From the NCBI GenBank assembly GCA_017463425.1, contig JAFTPE010000025.1, forward strand, positions 1 to 64,000: 64,000 nucleotides of DNA, read 5' to 3'. Below, in pieces: positions 37,117-46,030 of the stretch; position 1 is the first letter of the stretch; each line of letters opens with the position of its first letter. A model generated the notes under the pieces. The model made no database searches. It was not told the origin of the DNA and saw only the letters and a program-made list of their open reading frames with translations. Origin of the DNA: Clostridia bacterium. Lineage in GTDB: Bacteria > Bacillota > Clostridia > Christensenellales > Borkfalkiaceae. A program made the translations under genes and the position numbers.

Positions 37117-37354
37117 ATAACCGCTTGATTTTTACGTTTCCGCACAGCACGTCAGAATAGGAATAGGCGGTTTTTCCTAAAAAATCTTTATCGTCGGGCT
37201 TAACGGTAAACAAGGCTGGATAAATCCCCGAAAGAATTCCCGAATAACTCACGCTCTTGTTTCTACCCAAATTCACACGCACCGCCACCCGTTGCGCAGA
37301 ACAGTCTTTCACCATTTGTTTGACGTCTTTTATATTTTTGGTAGGCTTAATCAT
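37115..37354 (-). CDS. veg: Veg family protein
   Basis: The product is 79 aa from the ATG at 37354. The pattern VAVRVNLGRNKSVSYSGILS then IYPALFTVKPDD and AYSYSDVLCGNVKI is the Veg (DUF1021) beta-barrel fold; in Bacillus the protein affects biofilm and spore outgrowth. A TTG at 37393 would lengthen it but is not supported by a ribosome site or similarity; the ATG also lacks a strong site. It lies just before the SipL-like gene in the opposite direction. Confidence 0.85.
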   Translation of the reverse strand: MIKPTKNIKDVKQMVKDCSAQRVAVRVNLGRNKSVSYSGILSGIYPALFTVKPDDKDFLGKTAYSYSDVLCGNVKIKRL

Positions 37355-37463
37355 AGTATAAGTATGCGCCCAAAAATTGGTTTTTATACCCAAAGGATTT
37401 GGTCTATTTTTCCAATTCTTAGCATACGATAGAAAGGCAATAAATGATAAAAAGGAGATAAAA

Positions 37464-38951
37464 ATGTCTGTAAAACCGCAATATGAAACTTATCGATACG
37501 TCGGCGAAGTTTGCCGATTACGCAGTCAGTCTATCGTAGAATGTCGGCTTCCCGGCAGCGAAATCAGCAGTATTTTGGCGATTCACGCAAAAGCCATACC
37601 CAACGAATGCGCTTGTTTGGACGGAGAAGTGAATTATGGGGGAAAGGTGTTGTTGACGATTGTCTACGAGGACGGGGGGAGAAAAATCTGTCGGGCAGAA
37701 CGCGGCGCGGAATTTTTTCACCGCGCGGAGGGGAGCGCGGTTACGCCTGCCTGTTTGGCAAAAGCTACGCTTTCGACGGAAAACGTCAGTTATCGCAGAG
37801 AGGGGTCGGGCTTGTATATATCCGTAATTGTCGGCGCAAATTTCACCGTGTACGGAAACAAACAGCTTGAATATCTGGTCGGTGGTGAAGATTTGATTGT
37901 AAAAAAAGAAAACGTTCCCGTTTGTAAAACCGTTTGCGTGTCGGGAGAAACGGAAGCGGAGGACGAATTTGACGCCGATTACGTCGGGGATATTTTATTG
38001 CACAGCGAATCTGCCGTCGTCAATCATATTTCCGCAGGGGCAGGACAAATTGATATTGAAGGGGAACTCAATCTCAATATTTGCGTGTTAAAGAGCGACG
38101 AATCAGTTTGTTCGTACGAGCGCTTGATTCCTTTCAAAATGCAAATTCCTTGCGACGAGGCGTTTGGTCGGGTGGCGATAGGGGGTACGGTGGACGTCAA
38201 ATCCGCGTATTTGTCAGCCGGTACGGACGAGGAAAAAGGCAAGAGCAAAATCGTGGTCAATTACGTATTGTCTGCCGATTGTTATCTTTCTGTCAAAGAC
38301 GAATTTTCTGCGGTTGCGGACGCATTTTCCGTTGACAACGAACTGTTTATAAAAAGGTCGAACGACGGGGGCAGGTATTTGACGAATCACGTTAAATGCA
38401 CGGAACGGGTCAGCGGTGTTGCGGCTTTGTCGCCCGTAATTGAGGGCGAATATACGTTGCAGGCGGCGGTGTTGCCTCGCGCGGAAATTGTCTGTAAAAA
38501 AGGAGAGCGCGGAATGGAGGCGGAAGGCGTGGTGCTTGCGGAAATTCTGCTCCGTGGCGCGGACGGAGGATATCGTTCGACCAATCTTTCTATGCCCGTT
38601 TTATTCCCCTTGGACGTGGACGGGGAGATTGCCGAGGCGGATTGTATCGTATGCGGATTGAACGTGCGTAGAAAGAAGAACGGCGAAACGGAAGCGGAGG
38701 CGACGTTGAAACTTTGCGTTCGTTCGTACGAAGAACGTAATTGGGAATATATTTCCCAGCTTACGGAAGGCGAAGCGGAAATCAAAAACGACAGCGCGTT
38801 TTCGGTGTTTATGCCGCGTGAGGGTGAAGATTTGTGGCAGGTGGCAAAACGTTTGAGATGCGCGCCCGAAGATTTGCAAAAAAACAATCCCGAACTTGAT
38901 TTTCCCGTAAAAGAGGGCGAACGAATCTTTATTTATAGACAAATTAAGTGA
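37464..38951 (+). CDS. sipL: SPOCS (DUF3794) and LysM protein, SipL-like
   Basis: The product is 495 aa. It has DUF3794/SPOCS repeats (e.g. IVECRLPGSEISSILAIHAK, AVVNHISAGAGQIDIEGELN, then GVVLAEILLRGAD) and a C-terminal LysM (EDLWQVAKRLRCAPEDLQKN, about 447-493). This is the layout of SipL in Clostridioides, which binds SpoIVA on the forespore surface during coat assembly. AAAGGAG precedes ATG 37464. It marks the organism as an endospore former or recent descendant. The symbol is by architecture. Confidence 0.8.
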   Translation: MSVKPQYETYRYVGEVCRLRSQSIVECRLPGSEISSILAIHAKAIPNECACLDGEVNYGGKVLLTIVYEDGGRKICRAERGAEFFHRAEGSAVTPACLAKATLSTENVSYRREGSGLYISVIVGANFTVYGNKQLEYLVGGEDLIVKKENVPVCKTVCVSGETEAEDEFDADYVGDILLHSESAVVNHISAGAGQIDIEGELNLNICVLKSDESVCSYERLIPFKMQIPCDEAFGRVAIGGTVDVKSAYLSAGTDEEKGKSKIVVNYVLSADCYLSVKDEFSAVADAFSVDNELFIKRSNDGGRYLTNHVKCTERVSGVAALSPVIEGEYTLQAAVLPRAEIVCKKGERGMEAEGVVLAEILLRGADGGYRSTNLSMPVLFPLDVDGEIAEADCIVCGLNVRRKKNGETEAEATLKLCVRSYEERNWEYISQLTEGEAEIKNDSAFSVFMPREGEDLWQVAKRLRCAPEDLQKNNPELDFPVKEGERIFIYRQIK

Positions 38952-38990
38952 AAAATTGGAAAAAATAACAAAAGAAATCCTTGCAAAGTA

Positions 38991-39057
38991 TTGAAATTTT
39001 GCAAAAAATATGATACAATGAAACAGAGTTACACGCGGCGGGGTGTTCCTCGCCGCA
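38991..39057 (+). promoter_or_regulatory. promoter and leader hairpin of ispE
   Basis: TTGAAA (38991-38996), 17 bp, TACAAT (39014-39019). The leader holds a GC-rich hairpin GCGGCGGGG/CCTCGCCGC at 39036-39057 followed by a broken T run, which may slow or attenuate transcription. Confidence 0.6.
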
Positions 39058-39082
39058 AATTTCTATTTTTTGTGGGAAACGA

Positions 39083-40042
39083 ATGAACAAGGTAAAAATC
39101 AAATCGTATGCAAAAGTCAATCTGACGTTACGGCTTGTGGGACAAGCGCAAGGCTATCATTTGCTGGATTCTTTGGTCGCAAGCGTGGATTTGTTCGACT
39201 TTTTGACTTTGAAAAAGCGTAAAGATACACAAAACCGCGTGCAGATGAGAGGACTCGGCAGCGAAACGATTTTACCCGAAAACAACAACGCGTTAAAAGC
39301 GGCGGAGGCGTTTTGTAAACGTTTTTCCACTTGTGGAGTGGATATCACGATTGATAAAAATATCCCTATCGGCGCAGGGCTTGGCGGTTCTTCGGCGGAT
39401 ATCGTCGGGGTTTTGCGTGGTATGGCAAAATTATACGGCGTGCAGGATAAAGTGGCGTTAAAGATGCTTGCAGACGAACTCGGTAGCGATACGGGGTATA
39501 TGCTTTCGGGCGGATTTGCGCGTATGCAGGGCAGAGGGGAGCAGGTACAACCCATAAATTGTAAAGAAACGTTACATTTTTTGTTGCTTTGCCCTGAAGT
39601 TTCCGTTTCCGCAGGCGCGTGTTACAAAGCCTACGACGAAATGGAAATTGAGCGAAAGGCTGCGCCTTATAAAGCAGAGAACGATACGGAAAATTGCATT
39701 GCCGCATTGATAAACAAAGATAAAAACGGCGTAGGCAGGTATTTGATGAACGACCTTTTTGAGCCTGCCGCGCGGCTTTGCAAAGAGGTGAAAAAAGCGT
39801 ACGACGAGGCGTTGGCGTTTTCACCGCTTGGCGTAACGATGACGGGTTCGGGAAGTTGTGTTTTGGCGTTGTTTGAAACGAAAGAATTGTGCGAATGGGC
39901 AAAGAGCCGTTATAAGGGGGCTTTTCAAGCGTACGTTGCCAAAACGGTAATCCCCGATTACGACAGACAGACAAAGAGTGTGTTTTCTTTGCAGAATCCT
40001 TTCGTGCTGTCAGAGGACGAACAGGCGCAGATGGAGGAATAA
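39083..40042 (+). CDS. ispE: 4-diphosphocytidyl-2-C-methyl-D-erythritol kinase
   Basis: The product is 319 aa, slightly longer than the common 280-300. GHMP-kinase marks: KSYAKVNLTLRLVGQ (N-terminal substrate Lys/Asn), KNIPIGAGLGGSSADIVGVL (phosphate loop) and GVTMTGSGSCVLALFE. It phosphorylates CDP-methylerythritol in the MEP route to isoprenoids. The last 25 residues (RQTKSVFSLQNP...) extend beyond the core. The ribosome site is weak (GGGAA). Confidence 0.92.
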   Translation: MNKVKIKSYAKVNLTLRLVGQAQGYHLLDSLVASVDLFDFLTLKKRKDTQNRVQMRGLGSETILPENNNALKAAEAFCKRFSTCGVDITIDKNIPIGAGLGGSSADIVGVLRGMAKLYGVQDKVALKMLADELGSDTGYMLSGGFARMQGRGEQVQPINCKETLHFLLLCPEVSVSAGACYKAYDEMEIERKAAPYKAENDTENCIAALINKDKNGVGRYLMNDLFEPAARLCKEVKKAYDEALAFSPLGVTMTGSGSCVLALFETKELCEWAKSRYKGAFQAYVAKTVIPDYDRQTKSVFSLQNPFVLSEDEQAQMEE

Positions 40043-40091
40043 AAAAACGTAAAAAAGGATAAAAAAATATATAAATAACGGGAGAAAAGGT

Positions 40092-41072
40092 ATGGAAGAA
40101 AGAATTATCGACGACGAATACGGCAGAGGGATTCGATTGAAAAAGACAAAGGATGGTTACGTAGACGTTACCGACGAATTGGCGGAAAAGGAAACGGATG
40201 GGGCTGTGGAAGAATCTTTGGAGGAAACCACGGACGAAATTTCCTTTGAATTTCCTACGCTTGAACGGGACGAAGAGGATGAGGATTTGATAGGGCTTGA
40301 CCCAGAAGAAGCGGAGAAAAAGCGCAGAGAAAAAGAGGAAAAAATAAAGGCGCGTCGCGCGGAATACGAACGGGTTTGCGCAGAGGGCGACGAGGCTCTT
40401 GCTACGGGCAGTTTTAAAACGGCGGAATTGAAATACGAAAAGGCGTTGAAATTAGACGACGAACCGACGGCGGCGTCCGTGGGATATTGGAAAGCAAAAA
40501 CCGTCCATTTCACCCAGCCTGACGTTTTGGCGGACGAATACGCAGACGAAGGCGTGGAGAGTTTGGAATACGATTTGGGGTATGAAGCGGTGGACGTATT
40601 GAAAAAGGAATATCACGAAGTATTCAAGCGTCGTTTATCCGAGCTGGAGGAAGAAGAAACTCCTCTTGCGGCGAACGTAGAGGAAAAACAGGAAACCCGC
40701 CGTCAATATTTAAAAGAACGGTGGTTGCGGTGTTTGTTGGCGTTTGCCATTGCCGCCGTGCCTATGATTGTCTGCATTTGGCTGACGGTTTCGTTTGGGT
40801 TAAAGAATTTTAGTACCCCCGATACTAGATATATCGCGCCGACCATCGGTTTTGGGGCAGGCGCGTTGGTGTGTTTTATCGTGTTTGCGGTGTTTACCAA
40901 CAAGTTGATTAACGCCTCCCGTATGCGCCGTACAAATGAAAAATTGGAAAGTACGGAAGACGGCGAACGTTTGGTGCTGATTCGCAATTATAAAGAAATA
41001 TACGAATATTTTTTAGAAGATTCCGAGGAAACGTCGGACGAAGAAACGGATGTGCAAACGAACGAGGAATAA
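40092..41072 (+). CDS. hypothetical acidic protein with TPR-like segment and two membrane helices
   Basis: The product is 326 aa. Residues 1-80 are strongly acidic and probably disordered. Residues 75-125 are a charged helix with a TPR-like unit (EGDEALATGSFKTAELKYEK). Two membrane helices (about 218-238 and 249-275) are joined by a short loop, followed by a second acidic tail (EDSEETSDEETDVQTNEE). No family is recognised. GGGAG precedes the start. It is 50 bp after ispE and may share its transcript. Acidic tails on both cytoplasmic ends suggest partner binding. Confidence 0.7.
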   Translation: MEERIIDDEYGRGIRLKKTKDGYVDVTDELAEKETDGAVEESLEETTDEISFEFPTLERDEEDEDLIGLDPEEAEKKRREKEEKIKARRAEYERVCAEGDEALATGSFKTAELKYEKALKLDDEPTAASVGYWKAKTVHFTQPDVLADEYADEGVESLEYDLGYEAVDVLKKEYHEVFKRRLSELEEEETPLAANVEEKQETRRQYLKERWLRCLLAFAIAAVPMIVCIWLTVSFGLKNFSTPDTRYIAPTIGFGAGALVCFIVFAVFTNKLINASRMRRTNEKLESTEDGERLVLIRNYKEIYEYFLEDSEETSDEETDVQTNEE

Positions 41073-41116
41073 TCGAACATAGGCGTTCGGTTCAAAAAAC
41101 GAATAAAAAGACTGAA

Positions 41117-41150
41117 AAAGAGCGAAGAATGGGCGATTTCTTCGCTCTTT
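41117..41150 (+). terminator. probable weak terminator hairpin
   Basis: AAAGAGCGAAGAA/TTCTTCGCTCTTT with an 8-base loop. The T run after it is short, so efficiency is doubtful. Confidence 0.55.
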
Positions 41151-41174
41151 GCCGTATAAAATAAAGATTTTTTC

Positions 41175-41204
41175 TTGCTTTTTGAAGGCGGTTCGTGATA
41201 TAAT
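41175..41204 (+). promoter_or_regulatory. promoter of the ABC exporter operon
   Basis: TTGCTT (41175-41180), 18 bp, TATAAT (41199-41204). The ATG at 41214 is only 9 bases after the -10, so the mRNA leader is nearly absent. Confidence 0.6.
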
Positions 41205-41213
41205 AGAGAAGAT

Positions 41214-42959
41214 ATGAAAACGATACTTACTTATTTTAAACCGTATAAATGGCAGAGTCTGTTAGGGCCTTTGTTTAAATTGTTAGAGGCAACGTTTGAA
41301 CTGCTCGTGCCGATTGTCGTCAGTTTGATTGTCGATAAAGGCTTGGGTGAAAACGTCAACGGCGCGTATCCGTTCGCGGATACGTCCTTTATCGTTTGGA
41401 TGTGCGTATTGTTGGCAGGGTTTGGTTTGGTCGGGTTGTTATTTTCCGTAACGGCGCAATATTTTGCCGCGCGGACGGCAACGGGCGTTTCGGCAGGGCT
41501 GCGCCGCGACCTGTTTAAAAAAATTCAAGCCCTGGCGTATAAAGATATCGATAAAATGGGCGCGTCTACAATGTTGACCCGTATGACCAGCGACGTAGAC
41601 CGATTGCAATCGGGCGTCAATCTGTTTTTGCGCCTGTTTTTGCGTTCGCCCTTTATCGTGTTCGGCGCAATGATTGTGGCTTGTATCGTAGACCCTCATT
41701 CGTTCGGAGTGTTTGCCGTTGCAATCGTCGTGCTTGCAATCGTCGTGTATGCCGTGATGTTCGCGTGTATGCCACTTTATAAAAAAACGCAAGGACAGCT
41801 TGACAAAGTATTGTTGTCCACCCGTGAAAATTTAACGGGGGTAAGGGTAATTCGCGCGTTTTGTCAAGAAGATAGCGAACAAGTTTTGTTTGACGAGCGA
41901 AATGAAACGTTGAATAAGAACAAAAAATTTGTCGGGGCAATCGCTGCGATTACCAATCCTTTGACGTACGTTTTTATTAATTTGGCGATTATCGCTTTGC
42001 TGTGGACGGGCGCGATTCGGGTGGACAACGGCGCGTTGTCGCAAGGCAAAGTGCTGGCGTTATATAACTTGATGGGACAAATTTTAATCGAACTCATTAA
42101 ATTGGCGAATTTGATTGTTACGGTAACCAAAGCGGCGGCTTGCGGCAGCCGTATAGAATCGGTGTTAAAAATGCAACCGTCTTTGACGCTTGTAAAGCAA
42201 ACGAACTCTTTTGAAAACGAGCCGTTTGTTGTGTTTGACAACGTATCTATGCGATATATCGACGGCGCGGACGAGGCTTTGACAAACATTTCCTTTACGG
42301 TAGAGTGCGGCGAAACGATAGGCGTTATCGGCGGAACGGGGTCTGGGAAAAGTTCGTTGGTCAATTTAATACCGCATTTTTATGACGTAAGTGGGGGGCA
42401 GGTACGCGTTGACGGACGCGACGTTCGCGACGAAGAAATGCAATACCGCTTGCGCAACCGTATCGGCGTCGTACCGCAAAAGGCGGTGTTGTTCAAAGGC
42501 ACGATACGGGAAAACTTGCTTTGGGGGAAGGCGGACGCAACGGATGAGGAATTGACGGCGGCGGCAAAAATAGCTCAAGCCGACGAATTTATCAAAGAAA
42601 AAGGCGGTTTAGACGCGCTTGTGGAACAAGGAGGGAAAAACTTTTCGGGCGGTCAAAAACAGCGTTTGACGATAGCGCGCGCATTGGCGCGCGATCCTGA
42701 AATTTTGATTTTGGACGATTCGTCGTCCGCGCTTGATTATGCGACGGACGCGGCTTTGCGAAAAGCCATTAAAGAGTTGAAAACCACGACGTTTATCGTA
42801 TCTCAGCGCGCGTCGTCCGTACGGGACGCGGATAAAATTATCGTACTTGACGACGGCAAGGCGGTGGGAATCGGTACGCACGAAACGCTGATGGAAAGTT
42901 GCGAAATATATCGAGAAATTTATTTTTCGCAATATGAAGAAGGAGGGAAAGCGATATGA
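41214..42959 (+). CDS. ABC exporter half-transporter with degenerate ATPase site
   Basis: The product is 581 aa: six-helix membrane domain (about 1-320) and ABC ATPase. Walker A GVIGGTGSGKSSLVN, signature NFSGGQKQRLTIARAL, Walker B ILILDDSSSALD with Asp where the catalytic Glu should be, and a switch loop TFIVSQRASS with Gln in place of His. This matches the non-hydrolysing half of heterodimeric exporters such as TM287/288. The stop overlaps the partner's start by 4 bp. Substrate unknown (drug or lipid export is common). Confidence 0.92.
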   Translation: MKTILTYFKPYKWQSLLGPLFKLLEATFELLVPIVVSLIVDKGLGENVNGAYPFADTSFIVWMCVLLAGFGLVGLLFSVTAQYFAARTATGVSAGLRRDLFKKIQALAYKDIDKMGASTMLTRMTSDVDRLQSGVNLFLRLFLRSPFIVFGAMIVACIVDPHSFGVFAVAIVVLAIVVYAVMFACMPLYKKTQGQLDKVLLSTRENLTGVRVIRAFCQEDSEQVLFDERNETLNKNKKFVGAIAAITNPLTYVFINLAIIALLWTGAIRVDNGALSQGKVLALYNLMGQILIELIKLANLIVTVTKAAACGSRIESVLKMQPSLTLVKQTNSFENEPFVVFDNVSMRYIDGADEALTNISFTVECGETIGVIGGTGSGKSSLVNLIPHFYDVSGGQVRVDGRDVRDEEMQYRLRNRIGVVPQKAVLFKGTIRENLLWGKADATDEELTAAAKIAQADEFIKEKGGLDALVEQGGKNFSGGQKQRLTIARALARDPEILILDDSSSALDYATDAALRKAIKELKTTTFIVSQRASSVRDADKIIVLDDGKAVGIGTHETLMESCEIYREIYFSQYEEGGKAI

Positions 42960-44698
42960 AAAATACTCCTTCAAAAAAAATGAGTACGCTTGGACGAGTA
43001 TTGCGCTACGTGGGCAAATATCCCGTTTCGCTGGTGGGGACGCTAGGGTTTGCGGTGTTGACGGTGGCGGCGACGTTGTGCATACCCGTATTGTTTGGCG
43101 ACGCGGTGGATTGTATCGTCGAAAACGGCGTACAATGGGAAGAATTGAAAGAAATCTTTATAAAAGCGGTGGGTGCGATTGCAATCGCCGCCCTTTCGCA
43201 ATGGTTGCTTAGTCTTTGCAACAATCGAATTTCCTGCCACGTCGTTCGGGATTTAAGGAAAGACGCCTTTGAAAAATTGAAAGCGTTACCGCTGAAATAT
43301 ATCGATTCTCATTCCCACGGGGACACGGTGAGTCGAATTATTGCCGACGCAGACCAATTTTCCGACGGACTATTGATGGGCTTTACACAATTTTTTACGG
43401 GTGTGTTGACGATTTTGGGTACGATTGTGTTTATGTTGATTACCAACGTAAAAATCGGAATTATCGTTGTTTTGGCAACCCCTGCGTCCTTGTTCGTGGC
43501 AAAATTCGTCGCGACGCATACGCATAAATATTTTAAGGAACAAAGCGCGACGAGAGGCGAGCAGACTGCGTTTGTGGAAGAGGCGATTACGGGCTTGAAA
43601 ACCACGCAGGCGTTTGCGCACGAGGAGGAAAATGAGGCGAAATTCAACAAGATTAACGATAGGCTGGAAAAAGCTGCTATGAACGCGACGTTCTATTCTT
43701 CGCTCGTCAATCCGTCTACGCGTTTTATCAACAATCTTATTTATGCGTTGGTTGCGCTACTTGGGGCGTTGGACGTGGCAAGCGGCGTATTTACCGTTGG
43801 CGGTTTGACGAAATTTTTATCTTACGCCAATCAGTATACGAAACCGTTTAACGAAATCACAGGCGTTATCACCGAATTAAAGAGCGCGTTTGCCTGCGCG
43901 GCGCGAATTTTTGAATTGATAGACGAACAGGAAGAAAGTTCTGATAAAGACAATGCAGTTTTGGATAATGCGAATGGCGACGTTGCCTTGGAAAACGTAG
44001 CGTTTTCCTATTCAAAAACGAAAAAATTGATAGAAAATTTGTCCCTTTCCGTTCAACCTGGGCAAAGAGTGGCTATCGTAGGAAGAACGGGGTCGGGTAA
44101 GACCACGCTTATCAATTTGTTAATGCGTTTTTATGACGTAGACGACGGCGCAGTAAAAATCGAGGGACAAGACGTTCGAACGATTACTAGAAAATCTTTG
44201 CGGGAACAATACGGCATGGTGTTGCAAGAAACGTGGCTCAAAAGCGGTACGGTGCGAGAAAATTTGAAAATGGGCAAACCTGAAGCAAGCGACGAGGAAA
44301 TGATCGCGGCGGCGAAAGCGGCGCACGCGCACAGTTTTATCAAGCGTATGGAAAAGGGATACGACACCGTTTTATCGGAGGAGGGAGGCAATTTATCCGA
44401 GGGGCAAAAACAGTTGCTTTGTATCACCCGTATTATGTTGGCGCAACCGCCTATGCTGATTTTGGACGAGGCGACGTCCTCTATCGATACGCGTACCGAA
44501 CGGAAAATAGGCGACGCGTTCGATAAATTGATGGAGGGCAGAACAACCTTTATCGTTGCGCACAGACTTTCCACGATTGTTCACGCCGATTGTATTCTCG
44601 TAATGGAGGCAGGACGGGTTGTCGAACAGGGCAAACACGCGGAATTGCTAAAACGAAACGGCGCGTACGCGCAACTGTATAACGGACAGTTCGCGTAA
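42956..44698 (+). CDS. ABC exporter half-transporter, catalytic partner
   Basis: The product is 580 aa. Walker A AIVGRTGSGKTTLINL, Walker B MLILDEATSSIDTRTE (catalytic Glu kept) and switch loop FIVAHRLSTI (His kept), but the signature is NLSEGQKQLLCI with Glu for the second Gly. The degenerate signature completes the partner's defective site, leaving one good ATP site per heterodimer. Translationally coupled to the preceding half (ATGA overlap). Confidence 0.92.
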   Translation: MKNTPSKKMSTLGRVLRYVGKYPVSLVGTLGFAVLTVAATLCIPVLFGDAVDCIVENGVQWEELKEIFIKAVGAIAIAALSQWLLSLCNNRISCHVVRDLRKDAFEKLKALPLKYIDSHSHGDTVSRIIADADQFSDGLLMGFTQFFTGVLTILGTIVFMLITNVKIGIIVVLATPASLFVAKFVATHTHKYFKEQSATRGEQTAFVEEAITGLKTTQAFAHEEENEAKFNKINDRLEKAAMNATFYSSLVNPSTRFINNLIYALVALLGALDVASGVFTVGGLTKFLSYANQYTKPFNEITGVITELKSAFACAARIFELIDEQEESSDKDNAVLDNANGDVALENVAFSYSKTKKLIENLSLSVQPGQRVAIVGRTGSGKTTLINLLMRFYDVDDGAVKIEGQDVRTITRKSLREQYGMVLQETWLKSGTVRENLKMGKPEASDEEMIAAAKAAHAHSFIKRMEKGYDTVLSEEGGNLSEGQKQLLCITRIMLAQPPMLILDEATSSIDTRTERKIGDAFDKLMEGRTTFIVAHRLSTIVHADCILVMEAGRVVEQGKHAELLKRNGAYAQLYNGQFA

Positions 44699-44747
44699 AA
44701 ACATATCTTTTCCTTTTTCGTCATATACTATCGTGGAGGAATATTCA

Positions 44748-45059
44748 ATGCGGCTGTATGACGAAATATTTAAAACGGCGGACGGAATGGCTTTGTCCCG
44801 TTGCGCGTTTGTTCCTGAGGGTGAGGGATATTTTGAGGGCGTGAAAGCGGTGGAAGATTTTTCTTTTTCACGCGTAGTATTATGCTTTCCCAAACAACGG
44901 ATAGAAATCGAGGGCGAACGCTTGACGATTGGCAAATATTGCGACGGCGATTTACAACTGCAAGGCAAAATTACGTCCGTTCGGGTTTTGGACGAGGAGA
45001 AAAATACAGAAGATACGAAAGCGAGTGAAAACGACCGACGGTTGACGGGAAAGAGGTGA
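44748..45059 (+). CDS. yqfC: sporulation protein YqfC (YabP/YqfC family)
   Basis: The product is 103 aa, with the family's beta-rich core (FEGVKAVEDFSFSRVVLCF, RIEIEGERLTIGKYCDGDLQ, LQGKITSVRVL). ATG 44748 is preferred over GTG 44733 because the latter is part of the GTGGAGGA ribosome site. It starts the conserved yqfC-yqfD-phoH order. The gene is mother-cell expressed in Bacillus; its molecular role is unclear. Confidence 0.85.
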   Translation: MRLYDEIFKTADGMALSRCAFVPEGEGYFEGVKAVEDFSFSRVVLCFPKQRIEIEGERLTIGKYCDGDLQLQGKITSVRVLDEEKNTEDTKASENDRRLTGKR

Positions 45060-45063
45060 AAAG

Positions 45064-45987
45064 ATGTTATTTTTCACTTTGAAAGACCGTTTAAAAATCG
45101 AGGGAGTAATGCCTCAACGCGCTCTGCTTAGGCTTAGGAGGGCAGGAATCGTCCTCTACGACGTAAAAAAAACGGCAAAAAATCAAATACTTTTAAGCGT
45201 AGATAAAAAAGATACCGAAAAAGTTTTTGCAATTTATCCGAATATATGTTATAATAAAGACGGACAGAGCGCGTATACGGCGCAGAAAATCGGCGCGGTG
45301 GGGATTGGAAAATACCTAGAATTTTTCAAAAAACGCTTGGGACTATTGTTGGGCGGATTGCTGTTTTGTATCACCGTTTTGTTTTTTGATTCGTTTACCT
45401 TCGGTATTACGTTCGTCGGTACGGACGTTTACGCGCGCGAAGCGCAAATTGCCTTACAACAAGGCGGGATTCGTACGTTTGCGCCTTATAAAAAGGGCGG
45501 CGAAGATATGATCTGCGCGCAGCTGTTGACGTTAAACGACGTGGAATATTGTTCCGTAAAAAAGCAGGGACTTTGGATACGTGTGGAAATGCGTCTGAGT
45601 TCTTTTTCCAAACCTGTTGTGGAACAGGGGAAAATGAAAGCCAAACACGAGGGCGAATTGCTGTCTTTAACCGCGCTTAAAGGCACTCCTTTGAAAAAAA
45701 TCGGGGAAAAAGTCGGATTGGGCGAAACGTTGGTGGACGATTCGTTTACGACGATAGGTGGGGAGCAGGTACGCGTTGAACCTATCGCGCGCGCGTCAAT
45801 TGCGTGCGTGTATGAGGCGGAGATTGCGGCAGAGGACGAACGGCAGGCGTTTGCGATTGCGTATCTTGCAATCGATTTGTCGCAAAACGATAAAATCACG
45901 AAAATTACACTAGAGAAAATAGAAACGAAAGAAAATCTGTTTCACGTGAAAATAGAATATACCGCAATCGAGAGCGTCAATTTATGA
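45064..45987 (+). CDS. yqfD: sporulation protein YqfD
   Basis: The product is 307 aa with one membrane helix near residue 100 (LGLLLGGLLFCITVLFFDSF) and an extracytoplasmic domain resembling POTRA/FtsQ-type folds. It follows yqfC by 4 bp. YqfD has been linked to sporulation in Bacillus with unknown mechanism. Early residues LKIEGVMPQRALLRLRRAGI are family-typical. Confidence 0.87.
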   Translation: MLFFTLKDRLKIEGVMPQRALLRLRRAGIVLYDVKKTAKNQILLSVDKKDTEKVFAIYPNICYNKDGQSAYTAQKIGAVGIGKYLEFFKKRLGLLLGGLLFCITVLFFDSFTFGITFVGTDVYAREAQIALQQGGIRTFAPYKKGGEDMICAQLLTLNDVEYCSVKKQGLWIRVEMRLSSFSKPVVEQGKMKAKHEGELLSLTALKGTPLKKIGEKVGLGETLVDDSFTTIGGEQVRVEPIARASIACVYEAEIAAEDERQAFAIAYLAIDLSQNDKITKITLEKIETKENLFHVKIEYTAIESVNL

Positions 45988-46030
45988 CGTGAGTTGAATA
46001 AAACTGCGGTATGAATCAAGGAGGAAAAGA

